Shown here: piece by piece, positions 1-8,165 of the stretch
How positions within the stretch are numbered: position 1 is the stretch's first letter
Layout of the letters: each line of letters begins with the position of its first letter
Assembly (NCBI RefSeq): GCF_024227435.1
Contig: NZ_CP100445.1
Coordinates: 1,116,001 to 1,180,000 of the forward strand
Source of the DNA: Natrinema caseinilyticum
GTDB taxonomy: Archaea > Halobacteriota > Halobacteria > Halobacteriales > Natrialbaceae
Reading direction: 5' to 3'
DNA: 64,000 nt
Position numbers and translations under genes: made by a program
The notes under the pieces: generated by a model
The model's database searches: none
What the model saw: only the letters and a program-made list of their open reading frames with translations
What the model was told of the DNA's origin: nothing

Positions 1-526
1 GATCTTTGTCGGCGAGCCACGTCTTCGCCCGCTTGTTTATCTCTTCGGCCGTGGCGTAGTAGTGAGATTCCGTGAGCGCGTTCTTGACCCGTTGCCAGAC
101 ATGCATGTAGCCCTTCTCCAGTAATTCGAAGAGGAGTCCGTCCTCGTCCACATACTTCCGGACGTTGTCCCGGAGATTGTCCTCGTAACTCTGTCCAGTT
201 CCGTATCCGCGGTCGTAATTGTAATCGGCCCCAACGAACTTGTTGTCCGACCAGACGCCGCAGTCGTAGCCTGCCTGCGAGAGTTCCTCGGCGAGCGTGG
301 TGACGCCACCATCCTCGGGGATGCCCACACCGTCGATGCTACTCGGGTATCGCGACGCCATCAGGGAAGGAAATGATCCTGGTGTAAACCCGGCGTTCGA
401 GACGGCATTCTGGAAGTTTGTGGCTGTTTCGGCGGTCGAGGCGAGATAGGGCATCACGTTGTCGTCCATCGCACGGTCGTATCGTAAGCTGTCTCCGGAC
501 AGGATAATGATATTCGAGTCGTTCAT
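1..526 (-). CDS. Sulfatase-like (alkaline phosphatase superfamily) protein, 3' end outside window
   Basis: The gene runs off the left edge, so only about 175 N-terminal residues are visible from the ATG at 526. The start contains NIIILSGDSLRYDR, where the Asp fits the first metal ligand of sulfatases and phosphodiesterases. It is followed by TPGSFPSLMASRYPSS, which occupies the nucleophile loop with Ser or Thr and no Cys. The family hydrolyses or transfers sulfate or phosphate groups; the substrate cannot be told. It lies 64 bases behind the GT4 gene, as a sulfatase follows glycosyltransferases in the operon at 25.8-35.2 kb, so modification of a surface glycan is the likely role. This is inference. 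Confidence 0.75.
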   Translation of the reverse strand, partial: MNDSNIIILSGDSLRYDRAMDDNVMPYLASTAETATNFQNAVSNAGFTPGSFPSLMASRYPSSIDGVGIPEDGGVTTLAEELSQAGYDCGVWSDNKFVGADYNYDRGYGTGQSYEDNLRDNVRKYVDEDGLLFELLEKGYMHVWQRVKNALTESHYYATAEEINKRAKTWLADKD

Positions 527-590
527 TCTGACCTCCGAGTGGGAAGGAGACGGGAATTCGTATGCATCCGTTCCGTGTGACGGTGGTAAA

Positions 591-1703
591 TCATTCGTTT
601 GGCCATTCGTTCGGGTCGCAACCGTCATCGAAGAGAACTCGGCGTACTTCGTCGGAGAAGCGCTCCCGGCCGTATCGGTCGCGCGCTCGCTCGGCGATGT
701 CGGTGTAATCGTAATCTGCTCTATCGAACGTTGCGACCGCTTGAGCGATTGCGTCCGTTGTTGGGTCGACTCGAACTCCATCGGTGTTGCCGACCATGCA
801 CGTAGGGTTCGGCTCGTCGGCGACGATGAGTGGGGTACCCCAGCAGAGCAGTTCCGCGATGGCCATCCCGAAGTCCTCTTCCTCGGGGACAAACACGCCG
901 CATTGTGCACAGCGCATAAGATCCTCCAGTACGTCCTCGTCGACGAATCCGCGGAACTCCACGTCGGCACCACGAGCATTGGCCAGTGAGGTCAGATTGC
1001 TCCGGAGCGGCCCATCGCCAGCGACGACCAGCCGTTGGTCGGTCTGTGCGAGTGCCTCGATAAGCGTTTCCAGACGTTTGCGCTCTCCGAGTCGGCCTGC
1101 ATAGAGAAAGTAGTCATCACGCTCGTCGCTCGACAGGACCGGGTCGTCAGAGTACGCAATTGGTGGATTGACCACGGTGGCGTCCCGGCGATAGTGGCGG
1201 CAAATCCGGGACCGGGTAGTCTCACTGTTCGCCAGTACAGTCTCGACTCGTTGCATCTCCAGCCAATCGACGTACATTCCGAATTTTCGCGTGGCGTATC
1301 GGAGATTGCCCCGAATTCCGTTCAGCGAGTCTCGTCCGAGCCACTGAGCGTACCACAGTGGCGGGTGGTGGGTGTAGTGGACGTGACGTTGGAACGATTC
1401 GGGCTGATAGAACTTCGCGGGGACGCCGCTAGTAACGACTGTATCGTACGCTGGCAGGTGGAGCTTCCCGGTTTGGTACGCGACGTTGGCGTCCCGTAGG
1501 AGTGCGGGGAGTCGGTTCGAGCGCGGCGAATAGACGGTTACTTCACGTGGCGCGTGCTCGGCGTACCAGTCCCGACACCCCGTGCGGCCGACGTATAGAT
1601 CGGCGTCGAGCACCTGCGCGAGTTCGACGCTCACCTTGGCGGCCCCACCGGGCGTCTCCTTGCACCCATCATGGATGACCGCAATTCGCTCGTCGGCTGT
1701 CAC
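591..1703 (-). CDS. Family 4 glycosyltransferase
   Basis: GT-B fold glycosyltransferase of about 370 residues, expected to transfer a sugar from a nucleotide donor to a growing glycan on the cytoplasmic side. The second domain has FLYAGRLGERKRLETLIEAL and VVAGDGPLRSNL, and the donor-site E-x7-E motif reads EEEDFGMAIAELLCWG. I chose GTG 1703, giving MTADERIAVIHDG, over upstream ATGs at 1718 and 1739. GTG 1703 overlaps the TGA of the decayed GT2 frame by GTGA, and exactly the same GTGA junction joins the paralogous GT2 and GT4 genes at 34036-34039. The nearest relative in the window is the GT4 at 32765-34039, with a similar N-terminus and the HYPHSPP-like HYTHHPPLWY segment. Confidence 0.85.
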   Translation of the reverse strand: MTADERIAVIHDGCKETPGGAAKVSVELAQVLDADLYVGRTGCRDWYAEHAPREVTVYSPRSNRLPALLRDANVAYQTGKLHLPAYDTVVTSGVPAKFYQPESFQRHVHYTHHPPLWYAQWLGRDSLNGIRGNLRYATRKFGMYVDWLEMQRVETVLANSETTRSRICRHYRRDATVVNPPIAYSDDPVLSSDERDDYFLYAGRLGERKRLETLIEALAQTDQRLVVAGDGPLRSNLTSLANARGADVEFRGFVDEDVLEDLMRCAQCGVFVPEEEDFGMAIAELLCWGTPLIVADEPNPTCMVGNTDGVRVDPTTDAIAQAVATFDRADYDYTDIAERARDRYGRERFSDEVRRVLFDDGCDPNEWPNE

Positions 1704-2142
1704 GCAACGGTCCTCCATAACTCCTTGGTAGCCTCCCATGTGCCGTGGCCCTCGCCACGAAGGCGTTCGGTCATGGCGTGAAGGGGCGCCACCGCCGAGT
1801 CAAAAACCGGGTAGTGCGCTTGCCGGAGGCCGATTAGATCGTTTCGGCCTAACCAGACAAACTCGGCGAGTGATACCGGGATATCGAGTCCAGCGAGACT
1901 GGTGATAGCCGCTCCGGCCATAATCACGGCCAGCACGCCGAGCGTGACAAACCACGGTGAGAGTAACCTGATTCACCAGTTGAATGGCAGGACTGGCCTC
2001 CGATAGTTCCCATATTCTCTGAGTGTGCTGTGATACTCGGCTGCGGACGAACGAGGCCCAGCCCGCCGCGGTCTTTCTGGAGCTGTCGTTTGAGGAAGTC
2101 TGAATGGAGTGCCGCCTTTCTTTTCATTGGTCTTTCACTGGA
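1700..2142 (-). pseudogene. Decayed C-terminal fragment of a GT2 glycosyltransferase
   Basis: Two frames on the minus strand together match the last 150 or so residues of the GT2 genes at 2143-3300 and 34036-35196. Frame one reads LHSDFLKRQLQKDRGGLGLV, matching HSAFGKRRTQKDRRAMGLI of the intact neighbour, then NMGTIGG. The reading must then shift frame to give VLPFNW, an in-frame TGA, then LLSPWFVTLGVLAVIMAG, and it ends with GLRQAHYPVFDS and GTWEATKELWRTVA. The last matches GTWEPDRELREVLQ of the other copy. At least one frameshift and one stop are present and the catalytic N-terminal half is missing. The match begins right after the stop codon of the intact GT2, as expected from deletion between tandem copies. 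Confidence 0.85.
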
Positions 2143-3300
2143 TTATTGCTCGTACACGTCTCGCAGTTCCTCGTCTATGTCCCACACGGCCGACCCGCCT
2201 CCACGTACCAACTTCACCGCCGCAAAGAGTAGCGATACTTGCGTGTCGAACACCGCATACACCGACTGTAGGAGTCCGAGTCGTTCTCGCGATCCTAACA
2301 GCGTAAACACTCCAACCACCGCCGGCACAGTCAGGCCGAGTGGCCCTGCAACGAGCATGCCGAGAAGAGTCAGTAGACCAATAGCCGAGGCTAAAAGCAA
2401 CGGCGAGATAAGCATGAACCACCAGTTAAACGGCAGTACGACACCACCGTACAGGCCGTAATTCCCCAACATATCTTGCTGTTGAAGCAGTAACCGAATT
2501 AGTCCCATCGCACGGCGGTCCTTCTGTGTACGACGCTTACCGAATGCAGAGTGTGACGCTTCCTTGTATCGTACATCCGGATCAAACACGACGCGCTTAC
2601 CATTCTTTCGGATCTTCAGCGCGAGTTCAGTATCGTCGGCGATCGAGTTTGGATCAATCTGAACGATTTCGTCGTTCTCGAACGCCGAAAATGGCCCATG
2701 AAAGATGAACGTGGAATCTAAATGAGACTCGAGGGTCTGGATCGTCGCCTGTACGTTCCGGTATCCTTCTTCGACATTGCTTCCCCCAAGAACATCGACG
2801 TTCCGGCCTGTCACCGCACCAATATCAGGATCGGCGAGGTTCGCAGCGGCCTCACGGAGAGCATCAGCGGCTACTTCCGAGTCACAGTCGGTTTTTACAA
2901 CCATCTCGTTCTCGGCAGCAGCGTATGCATCATTTAATGCAGGGGCGAGTCCACGGCGTTCGTCCTCTTCGAGTAAGGTCAGTTCGGGATGTTGACGATC
3001 CGCGAAGAAATTTCGGATGATTTCGCGCGTCTCGTCATCGCTAGAATCGACGATCACTACCTCAACCTTCTCCATCGGATAGTCGAGTGAAAGAATATCG
3101 CGGAGTTTGTTCTCGATAATCCGTTCCTCGTTATACGTTGGCAAGACGATGCTCACCTCCGGTTCAGCAGGACGCTTATCGGCGGGCGATCCGTGCGGGT
3201 TCCATACTTTAACAAGGAGTAGGTAGACTGCATAGGGGAGTCCTGTGAAAGACAAGAGCGCCACTATGGCACCGAAGAGACGCCGAACGAGTTTTCGCAT
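2143..3300 (-). CDS. Family 2 glycosyltransferase, membrane-anchored
   Basis: Processive-type GT2 of about 385 residues. One N-terminal membrane segment (residues 5-28) precedes a GT-A domain with VSIVLPTYNEERIIENKL, KTDCDSEV as the metal-binding DxD, and a late QKDRRAMGLIRLLLQQQ region resembling the Q/R-x-x-R-W acceptor motif of synthases. Two or three membrane segments close the protein. I chose ATG 3300 (MRKLVRRLFG) because the paralogue starts MKRLVEALFG; an extension to 3345 has no counterpart. It is probably the first gene of a minus-strand group ending with the sulfatase at the window edge. The 142-base gap to divergent aglB holds both promoters. Its GC is visibly lower than that of the paralogue. 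Confidence 0.9.
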   Translation of the reverse strand: MRKLVRRLFGAIVALLSFTGLPYAVYLLLVKVWNPHGSPADKRPAEPEVSIVLPTYNEERIIENKLRDILSLDYPMEKVEVVIVDSSDDETREIIRNFFADRQHPELTLLEEDERRGLAPALNDAYAAAENEMVVKTDCDSEVAADALREAAANLADPDIGAVTGRNVDVLGGSNVEEGYRNVQATIQTLESHLDSTFIFHGPFSAFENDEIVQIDPNSIADDTELALKIRKNGKRVVFDPDVRYKEASHSAFGKRRTQKDRRAMGLIRLLLQQQDMLGNYGLYGGVVLPFNWWFMLISPLLLASAIGLLTLLGMLVAGPLGLTVPAVVGVFTLLGSRERLGLLQSVYAVFDTQVSLLFAAVKLVRGGGSAVWDIDEELRDVYEQ

Positions 3301-3404
3301 GGAGGGTCCTTCGCATAGCGACACAAAAACCCCGACGGTATCCATTATCGGACGTACCCGGCTTTTTCTCGTCCTTCAGAGCACGAGAGAACCACGAATA
3401 GATG

Positions 3405-3442
3405 ACAAGGCTTATTCTTCGCTTGGAGTTGGTACTTGCTAA
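3405..3442 (+). promoter_or_regulatory. Probable aglB promoter, leaderless
   Basis: An AT-rich CTTATTCTTC box at 3411-3420 sits about 28 bases before the ATG at 3442. That is the spacing of a haloarchaeal TATA box to a start with little or no leader. No Shine-Dalgarno sequence is seen close to the ATG. Confidence 0.4.
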
Positions 3443-6351
3443 TGAGTACAGATACCGAACACGTCGAGGAGGGAACCGCGACATCCGTCCTCGAGTCGTG
3501 GCGGGACTGGTATCACCTCCCCGTACTCGGAGTCGTGGTGCTGTTTATGATCTGGGTACGCACCCAGTCGTACGACCGGTTCGTCACCGACGACGGCGCG
3601 CCCGCGCTCGCGGGCGTCGACTCGTGGTACCACTGGCGGACGATCAACTGGACGGCGGAGAATTATCCGCACACGATGCCCTACGAGGTCTGGACGGGAT
3701 TCCCGACCGGCAACTACGTCGGCCAGTTCGGAACGCTGTACGACCAGCTCATCGTCACAGTGGCGATGATCGTCGGCCTCGGCGATCCATCACAGCAAAC
3801 CCTGTACACGATCTCGCTGCTCTCCATTCCGGTCATGGCTGCGCTCGTCGCGGTTCCCGTCTTCTACGCGGGTCGCCGTCTCGGCGGCACGCTCGGCGGA
3901 CTCGTCTCCGTCATCGTCCTCGCGCTCGCGAAGGGGCAGTTCCTCGCACGGTCAACTGTGGGCCAGCTCGACCACCACACTGGCGAAGTGTTGTTTATGG
4001 CCATCGCCGTCGTCGCGATGATGGTTGCCGTCACGGTCGGCGAACGCGAGAAGCCGATCTACGAACTGGTCTCTGATCGCGACTGGGATGCCCTCCGTAC
4101 ACCGGCCATCTACAGCGCACTCGCCGGGCTTGCCCTCACGCTGTATATTTGGGTTTGGCCGGCTGGGGTTTTACTAATCGGTATTTTCGGAGTTTACTTT
4201 GCGGTACAACTTTGTCTCGACTACATCCGAGGAGTCTCACCGGACCATATTGCCTTCGTTGGCTCTGTGAGCCTCGGGATCACGGCGATACTAACGACCC
4301 TGCTGATTGAGCAGCCCGGGAGTACAGGTACGACGAGTTTTGGATTCCTTCAACCGCTTTCTGCCCTCCTTGTGGCAGCAGGCTGTATATTCATGGCTTG
4401 GCTCGCTCGCGAGTGGAACAACCGGGACATAGAACGCCGCTACTACCCCGCAGCTATCGCCGGCATCATCGTCGCTGTCTTACTCGTCATGTGGCTCGCC
4501 CTCCCCGGACTCTATAATACGTTTGTCGGGAACCTCACGAGCCGCTTGCTCCCCCTGAATCCCAGCACCGGAACGCTCACTATCGTCGAGGCCCAGCCGC
4601 CGGACGACTTCTTCAACCGCGTCTTCATCGAATTCGGCAGCGCGTTCTACACGATGCTCGCCGGCCTCGCGTTCCTCGCGATCCGTCCCCTCCTGGGCCG
4701 AGACTTCCGTGCCGAACACACCCTCGTGATCGTCTGGTCGCTGTTCCTGATCAGCATGGCCGCGACGCAGGTGCGGTTCATGTACTACCTCGTGCTCGCG
4801 GTCGCGATCGTCAACGCGGCGTTCATCTCCGAAATCGTCCAGCTCTTTAGCCTCGACCTCGAGAGCGGGGTCGAAACCCTTCGGTCCGTCGAGACCTACC
4901 AGGTGATAGTGATCTTCCTCGTCGTACTACTCCTCTTCGCGCCGCTGCTCCCGCCATTGGCCCAGGCGACCGCCTGGGAGCAAGCGGAACGGACCGGCCC
5001 GCAGTCCGATGCGATGCTGTGGGAGGAGTCGAACCACTGGCTAAAAGAGAACACGCCCACGCCGGGAACCTATGGCGGTGCGGACAACGGAGGTCAGCTC
5101 GACTACTACGGGACCTACACGCCCGGTGATGGCAACTACGAGTATCCCGAGGGCGCCTACGGCGTGATGTCGTGGTGGGACTACGGCCACCTGATAACGA
5201 CGCAAGGCGAGCGGATTCCCCATTCGAATCCGTTCCAGCAGAATGCCCGTTCGTCCTCCGCGTATCTGACCGCCCAGTCCGAAGAGCGCGCGGAATTGAT
5301 CCTCGAGGGAATCGCCGAAGGCGAACCCGTCGTCGATCGATCGACCGAAGAACTCCGCCAGGCGGTATCGGGCAACGATTCGGACGAGCAAGAGGAGATG
5401 CGGTACGTGATGATCGACAACGCGATGGCCGCACAGAAGTTCAGTCCGATCACGCGATGGACCGGACCAAATTACAGCCACTACTACGGGAACGAGCAGT
5501 TCCAGGTCGGAGAGAACCAGACGCAACCGCTCCCGGCACCGAACGAGAACTACGACGACACGATGATCTCGTCCCTGTACCTCGAGGATGCGACCGGGAT
5601 GGAACACTACCGGTTGGTCCACGAGAACGATAAGTACGCGATCGTCGGTAGTATGGCCGTGAGACAGCAGGTGCAGCCCCACTACTCGCTGCAACTTCGT
5701 GGGTCTGGCTGGGACAATCAGACGGCGGCGATTGCGAACGGACTCGCGCAGGCGCGCAATGACAACCAGGTCTACCAGGGCCTCGGAACGCCGATGTGGG
5801 ACTCGCACGTCGTCTCGTCGGTGAAGACGTTCGAGCGTGTCGACGGTGCGACGATCACGGGGGGCGTCGACGGCGCGAACGAGATTGATACCGACAACGC
5901 GACGGCCGTGGTCGCGGTCGAACTCGAGACCAATACGGGCCGCAAGTTCACCTACAGACAGCAAGCGGACATAGCGGAGGATGGCACGTTCGAGGTGACG
6001 GTCCCGTACGCGACGAACGACGAACTCGGCGTCGACGACGGCTACACGGACAGCGGCGTCGAGGCGACCGGTAACTACACCGCCACCGTCCTCGAGACCG
6101 GCGGCGCGAGTCCGACCTACTACAGCGGCCAGACGGCCGTCCCCGAGACCGCAGTGGTCGAAGGTGAGTCGGTGGACGTCGCCCTCGAGCAAGTCGAGTC
6201 GCCCCCGAACAACGTGACGGACGGCAACGAAACGGACGGGAACGAGACCGGCGACGATAGCGATTCGGGCAACACGAACTCGTCGGACGACGGGACGGCA
6301 AACGAGACCGCGGCCGCGCTCGCAGCGATCGCGGCGGAACCGGCGAACTGA
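3442..6351 (+). CDS. aglB: Dolichyl-phosphooligosaccharide--protein glycotransferase AglB (STT3)
   Basis: Catalytic oligosaccharyltransferase of archaeal N-glycosylation. It moves the glycan from dolichol phosphate to Asn-X-Ser/Thr on the outer face of the membrane. The protein has about 969 residues. The N-terminal half has some 13 membrane segments and carries GVDSWYHWR (first acidic motif) and the external-loop motif STVGQLDHHTGE. The second half is extracellular with the signature WWDYGHLI at about residues 577-584. The C-terminal tail is rich in Asn, Asp and Gly and contains many N-x-T/S sites, so the enzyme may itself be glycosylated. ATG 3442 is preferred to TTG 3436. The flanking GT2, GT4 and sulfatase genes fit an agl locus. 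The segment around residues 234-320 is lower in GC than the rest. Confidence 0.95.
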   Translation: MSTDTEHVEEGTATSVLESWRDWYHLPVLGVVVLFMIWVRTQSYDRFVTDDGAPALAGVDSWYHWRTINWTAENYPHTMPYEVWTGFPTGNYVGQFGTLYDQLIVTVAMIVGLGDPSQQTLYTISLLSIPVMAALVAVPVFYAGRRLGGTLGGLVSVIVLALAKGQFLARSTVGQLDHHTGEVLFMAIAVVAMMVAVTVGEREKPIYELVSDRDWDALRTPAIYSALAGLALTLYIWVWPAGVLLIGIFGVYFAVQLCLDYIRGVSPDHIAFVGSVSLGITAILTTLLIEQPGSTGTTSFGFLQPLSALLVAAGCIFMAWLAREWNNRDIERRYYPAAIAGIIVAVLLVMWLALPGLYNTFVGNLTSRLLPLNPSTGTLTIVEAQPPDDFFNRVFIEFGSAFYTMLAGLAFLAIRPLLGRDFRAEHTLVIVWSLFLISMAATQVRFMYYLVLAVAIVNAAFISEIVQLFSLDLESGVETLRSVETYQVIVIFLVVLLLFAPLLPPLAQATAWEQAERTGPQSDAMLWEESNHWLKENTPTPGTYGGADNGGQLDYYGTYTPGDGNYEYPEGAYGVMSWWDYGHLITTQGERIPHSNPFQQNARSSSAYLTAQSEERAELILEGIAEGEPVVDRSTEELRQAVSGNDSDEQEEMRYVMIDNAMAAQKFSPITRWTGPNYSHYYGNEQFQVGENQTQPLPAPNENYDDTMISSLYLEDATGMEHYRLVHENDKYAIVGSMAVRQQVQPHYSLQLRGSGWDNQTAAIANGLAQARNDNQVYQGLGTPMWDSHVVSSVKTFERVDGATITGGVDGANEIDTDNATAVVAVELETNTGRKFTYRQQADIAEDGTFEVTVPYATNDELGVDDGYTDSGVEATGNYTATVLETGGASPTYYSGQTAVPETAVVEGESVDVALEQVESPPNNVTDGNETDGNETGDDSDSGNTNSSDDGTANETAAALAAIAAEPAN

Positions 6352-6472
6352 GTCGATAGCCGTTCTCGTTTTCTCGTACCGGTTTCGAGTCGAACGGCGG
6401 CCGCGATCGCGCTTCGACCACGAGTACAGGGAGGCTCCCGCCGGGACCGAATTGCCGGAGCCTGTTCGATTC

Positions 6473-7099
6473 TCAATCGGCGCACTCGGAACTGACCAGC
6501 GCGCTCGAGAGGCGTCGGCGCCACTCCTGCTGGTCGTCGATTTCGGATTCGACGCGCGCGAGTTCGGACTCGAGGTCGTCGGTCTCCGCGCGGCGTTCCC
6601 GAGCTTCGGTCTCGAGCGCGCGCTCGAGGGCGGAGAACTTGGACTCCACCGCGTCCGCGGACGGGACCGACGTTTCCAGGTCGGCGACGCGACGCGCCAG
6701 GTCGTCGCGCTCCTCGGCGGCCGCCTCGAGGTCCGCGCGGACCGACTCGAGGTCTGCCCGCAGTTCCGCGAGGAGTTGCTGAGCCGTCCCTTCCTCGTCG
6801 ATGAACGCCTCGAGCGCGTCGACGTACGCGGCGAAGGTGTCCATCCGCGAGTGGACGTGATCCAGGCGGACGTCGACGCTCGTTTGCGCCTCGGACCGAG
6901 CGAGTTCGTCGACGAGGTGTTTCTTGTCCTGGAGTCGCGTCCGCGGCCCGTCGAAGTGAATGCGCATGTAGTAGAGTCCGGTATCGGAGTGTGCAGGGCC
7001 AGAGACGTCCTCGATGAGAGCTTCGATCTCACCGTCGTCCGTCGTCGGGACCGATTCAGTCGTCTCCGCCGTTACTCGCGTCGGCTCGTGATTCCCCAT
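6473..7099 (-). CDS. Coiled-coil protein of unknown function
   Basis: A 208-residue acidic protein, convergent with aglB and 121 bases from it. Residues 1-60 form a small folded segment containing SDTGLYYMRIHFDGPR. The remainder is almost all predicted helix with heptad-like Leu, Ala and Arg spacing, for example ELRADLESVRADLEAAAEER, and ends in a short tail. The middle and end resemble SMC-type or prefoldin-like coiled coils, but there is no ATPase domain. I do not recognise a named family. ATG 7099 is chosen because longer in-frame starts upstream read non-coding, repetitive Arg/Ser-rich sequence. Confidence 0.75.
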   Translation of the reverse strand: MGNHEPTRVTAETTESVPTTDDGEIEALIEDVSGPAHSDTGLYYMRIHFDGPRTRLQDKKHLVDELARSEAQTSVDVRLDHVHSRMDTFAAYVDALEAFIDEEGTAQQLLAELRADLESVRADLEAAAEERDDLARRVADLETSVPSADAVESKFSALERALETEARERRAETDDLESELARVESEIDDQQEWRRRLSSALVSSECAD

Positions 7100-7960
7100 C
7101 TGATATTCCCCTACGAGGTCGGTAATGTTAATCGATAATAAATAACTGAGTGTCAGTTTCTTCGAGTTGAGACTTACTTCATGAAATCGAGAGCGCAATA
7201 ACCAATCGGACTGCCTGATAGGGGATTTCGAACGCGAGTTGATTTTTCGCACACGTCTGTTCATGTTACCATCATTTAGTACCGTTCGCCCTCGCCGATG
7301 ACACGGTATACGTTCGCGTACCGCGTGCGAGCGCACGCAGGGCTTGCGTGACGCGAGAGGGAGACCGTCACGAGTGACGGGAAGCGGTCCGCCGAAAGAG
7401 GGTCGGGATCGAAGCGACGGTATCGCCCTTCGTCTCTCCGCGTGAGACCGGTCGGCGATCGGAGCGTTCGAACGAGAGTCGGATCCGGGACGGCCGCTGG
7501 TCGGTACAGACGACACGGAACCCGGAGACGATACATCGTGAGAACGATGAATAACCTAAAGTAATTGCCCGAGGTACGTTCAGGCCGACGCGAACGAGGA
7601 CTCGCAGCGAGGGAGTCCCCGGCGTTCGCCCGCGCGCACGAGAATCTCCGATGATGGGTCGGAGACGCACCGCGATGACCGGAGACGCACGGTCGGTCAT
7701 CGTCGTCGGTATCGGGTAGCCGTTCGCGGTCGGCGACCGACGATTCCGCGCGCGAATCGGTCGGTCTCACGACGGAACCCGGCAACGTGGCGGGACCGTC
7801 GGTCGGCAACACCCGGTCCGACGGTCCCGGTCGGTAACGTCGAGTCGGCCGATCAGCGCCCCGGCCGGCACTCCGGTCCGCTTTCTCCTTGATTTATAAT
7901 AATTCATATAGGTAAGTATTAGAAAAATTTATTACCACAGGCGACAACCATTGGAGTGTA
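7100..7960. other. 861-base gene-poor stretch with several inverted repeats
   Basis: No frame here has the acidic composition of its neighbours; open frames are Arg/Ser-rich shadows. Three small hairpins follow each other: GCGTGCG/CGCACGC at 7323-7338, CTTGCG/CGCGAG at about 7343-7357 and CCGTCAC/GTGACGG at 7365-7380. A fourth, GATGACCG/CGGTCATC, lies at 7674-7701. The ends are AT-rich: about 7120-7200 serves the coiled-coil gene and 7890-7945 the mini-protein. A non-coding RNA is possible but not shown. Confidence 0.5.
7915..7960 (+). promoter_or_regulatory. Promoter and ribosome binding site of the mini-protein
   Basis: The AT-rich run AGAAAAATTTATTACC at about 7921-7936 is a good TATA-box candidate. 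GGAGTG at 7953-7958, directly before ATG 7961, is Shine-Dalgarno-like, which supports this tiny frame as a real gene. Confidence 0.45.
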
Positions 7961-8095
7961 ATGTCCGCGAAAGACAGCATGCAAGACTACCTCGCAAAGC
8001 ACCCACGAATGATCGGCGCCCTGTTCACCCTGTTCGTCCTGCTCAGTCAGGCCGGCACGGCAGTCGCGGGAACGTCGTCGCAGATCGGACCATAA
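7961..8095 (+). CDS. 44-residue hydrophobic mini-protein (DUF7503-like)
   Basis: The frame reads MSAKDSMQDYLAKHPRMIG, then one hydrophobic stretch FTLFVLLSQAGTAVAG and a short polar tail ending QIGP. This shape recurs in tiny haloarchaeal proteins that I remember as DUF7503; I could not check the match. The hydrophobic segment suggests a single membrane helix or an uncleaved signal anchor with the N-terminus in the cytoplasm. It has its own AT-rich promoter and a GGAG-type site. It converges on the CHAT-domain gene with 70 bases between them. Function is unknown. Confidence 0.7.
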   Translation: MSAKDSMQDYLAKHPRMIGALFTLFVLLSQAGTAVAGTSSQIGP

Positions 8096-8165
8096 CACTC
8101 GACAGCTTTCGCACCGTCACCGAACGGCTTGGCAACGAGCGCTATTTCTCGAACTGGCGACGCAC

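Noticed and set aside
5041-7032. A 663-residue open frame opposite the aglB C-terminus
   Set aside because: Val/Arg-rich antisense text without domains; both real genes explain the region.
7276-7812. A 178-residue frame in the hairpin-rich gap
   Set aside because: Arg/Ser/Pro-rich and basic, unlike every supported protein in the window.
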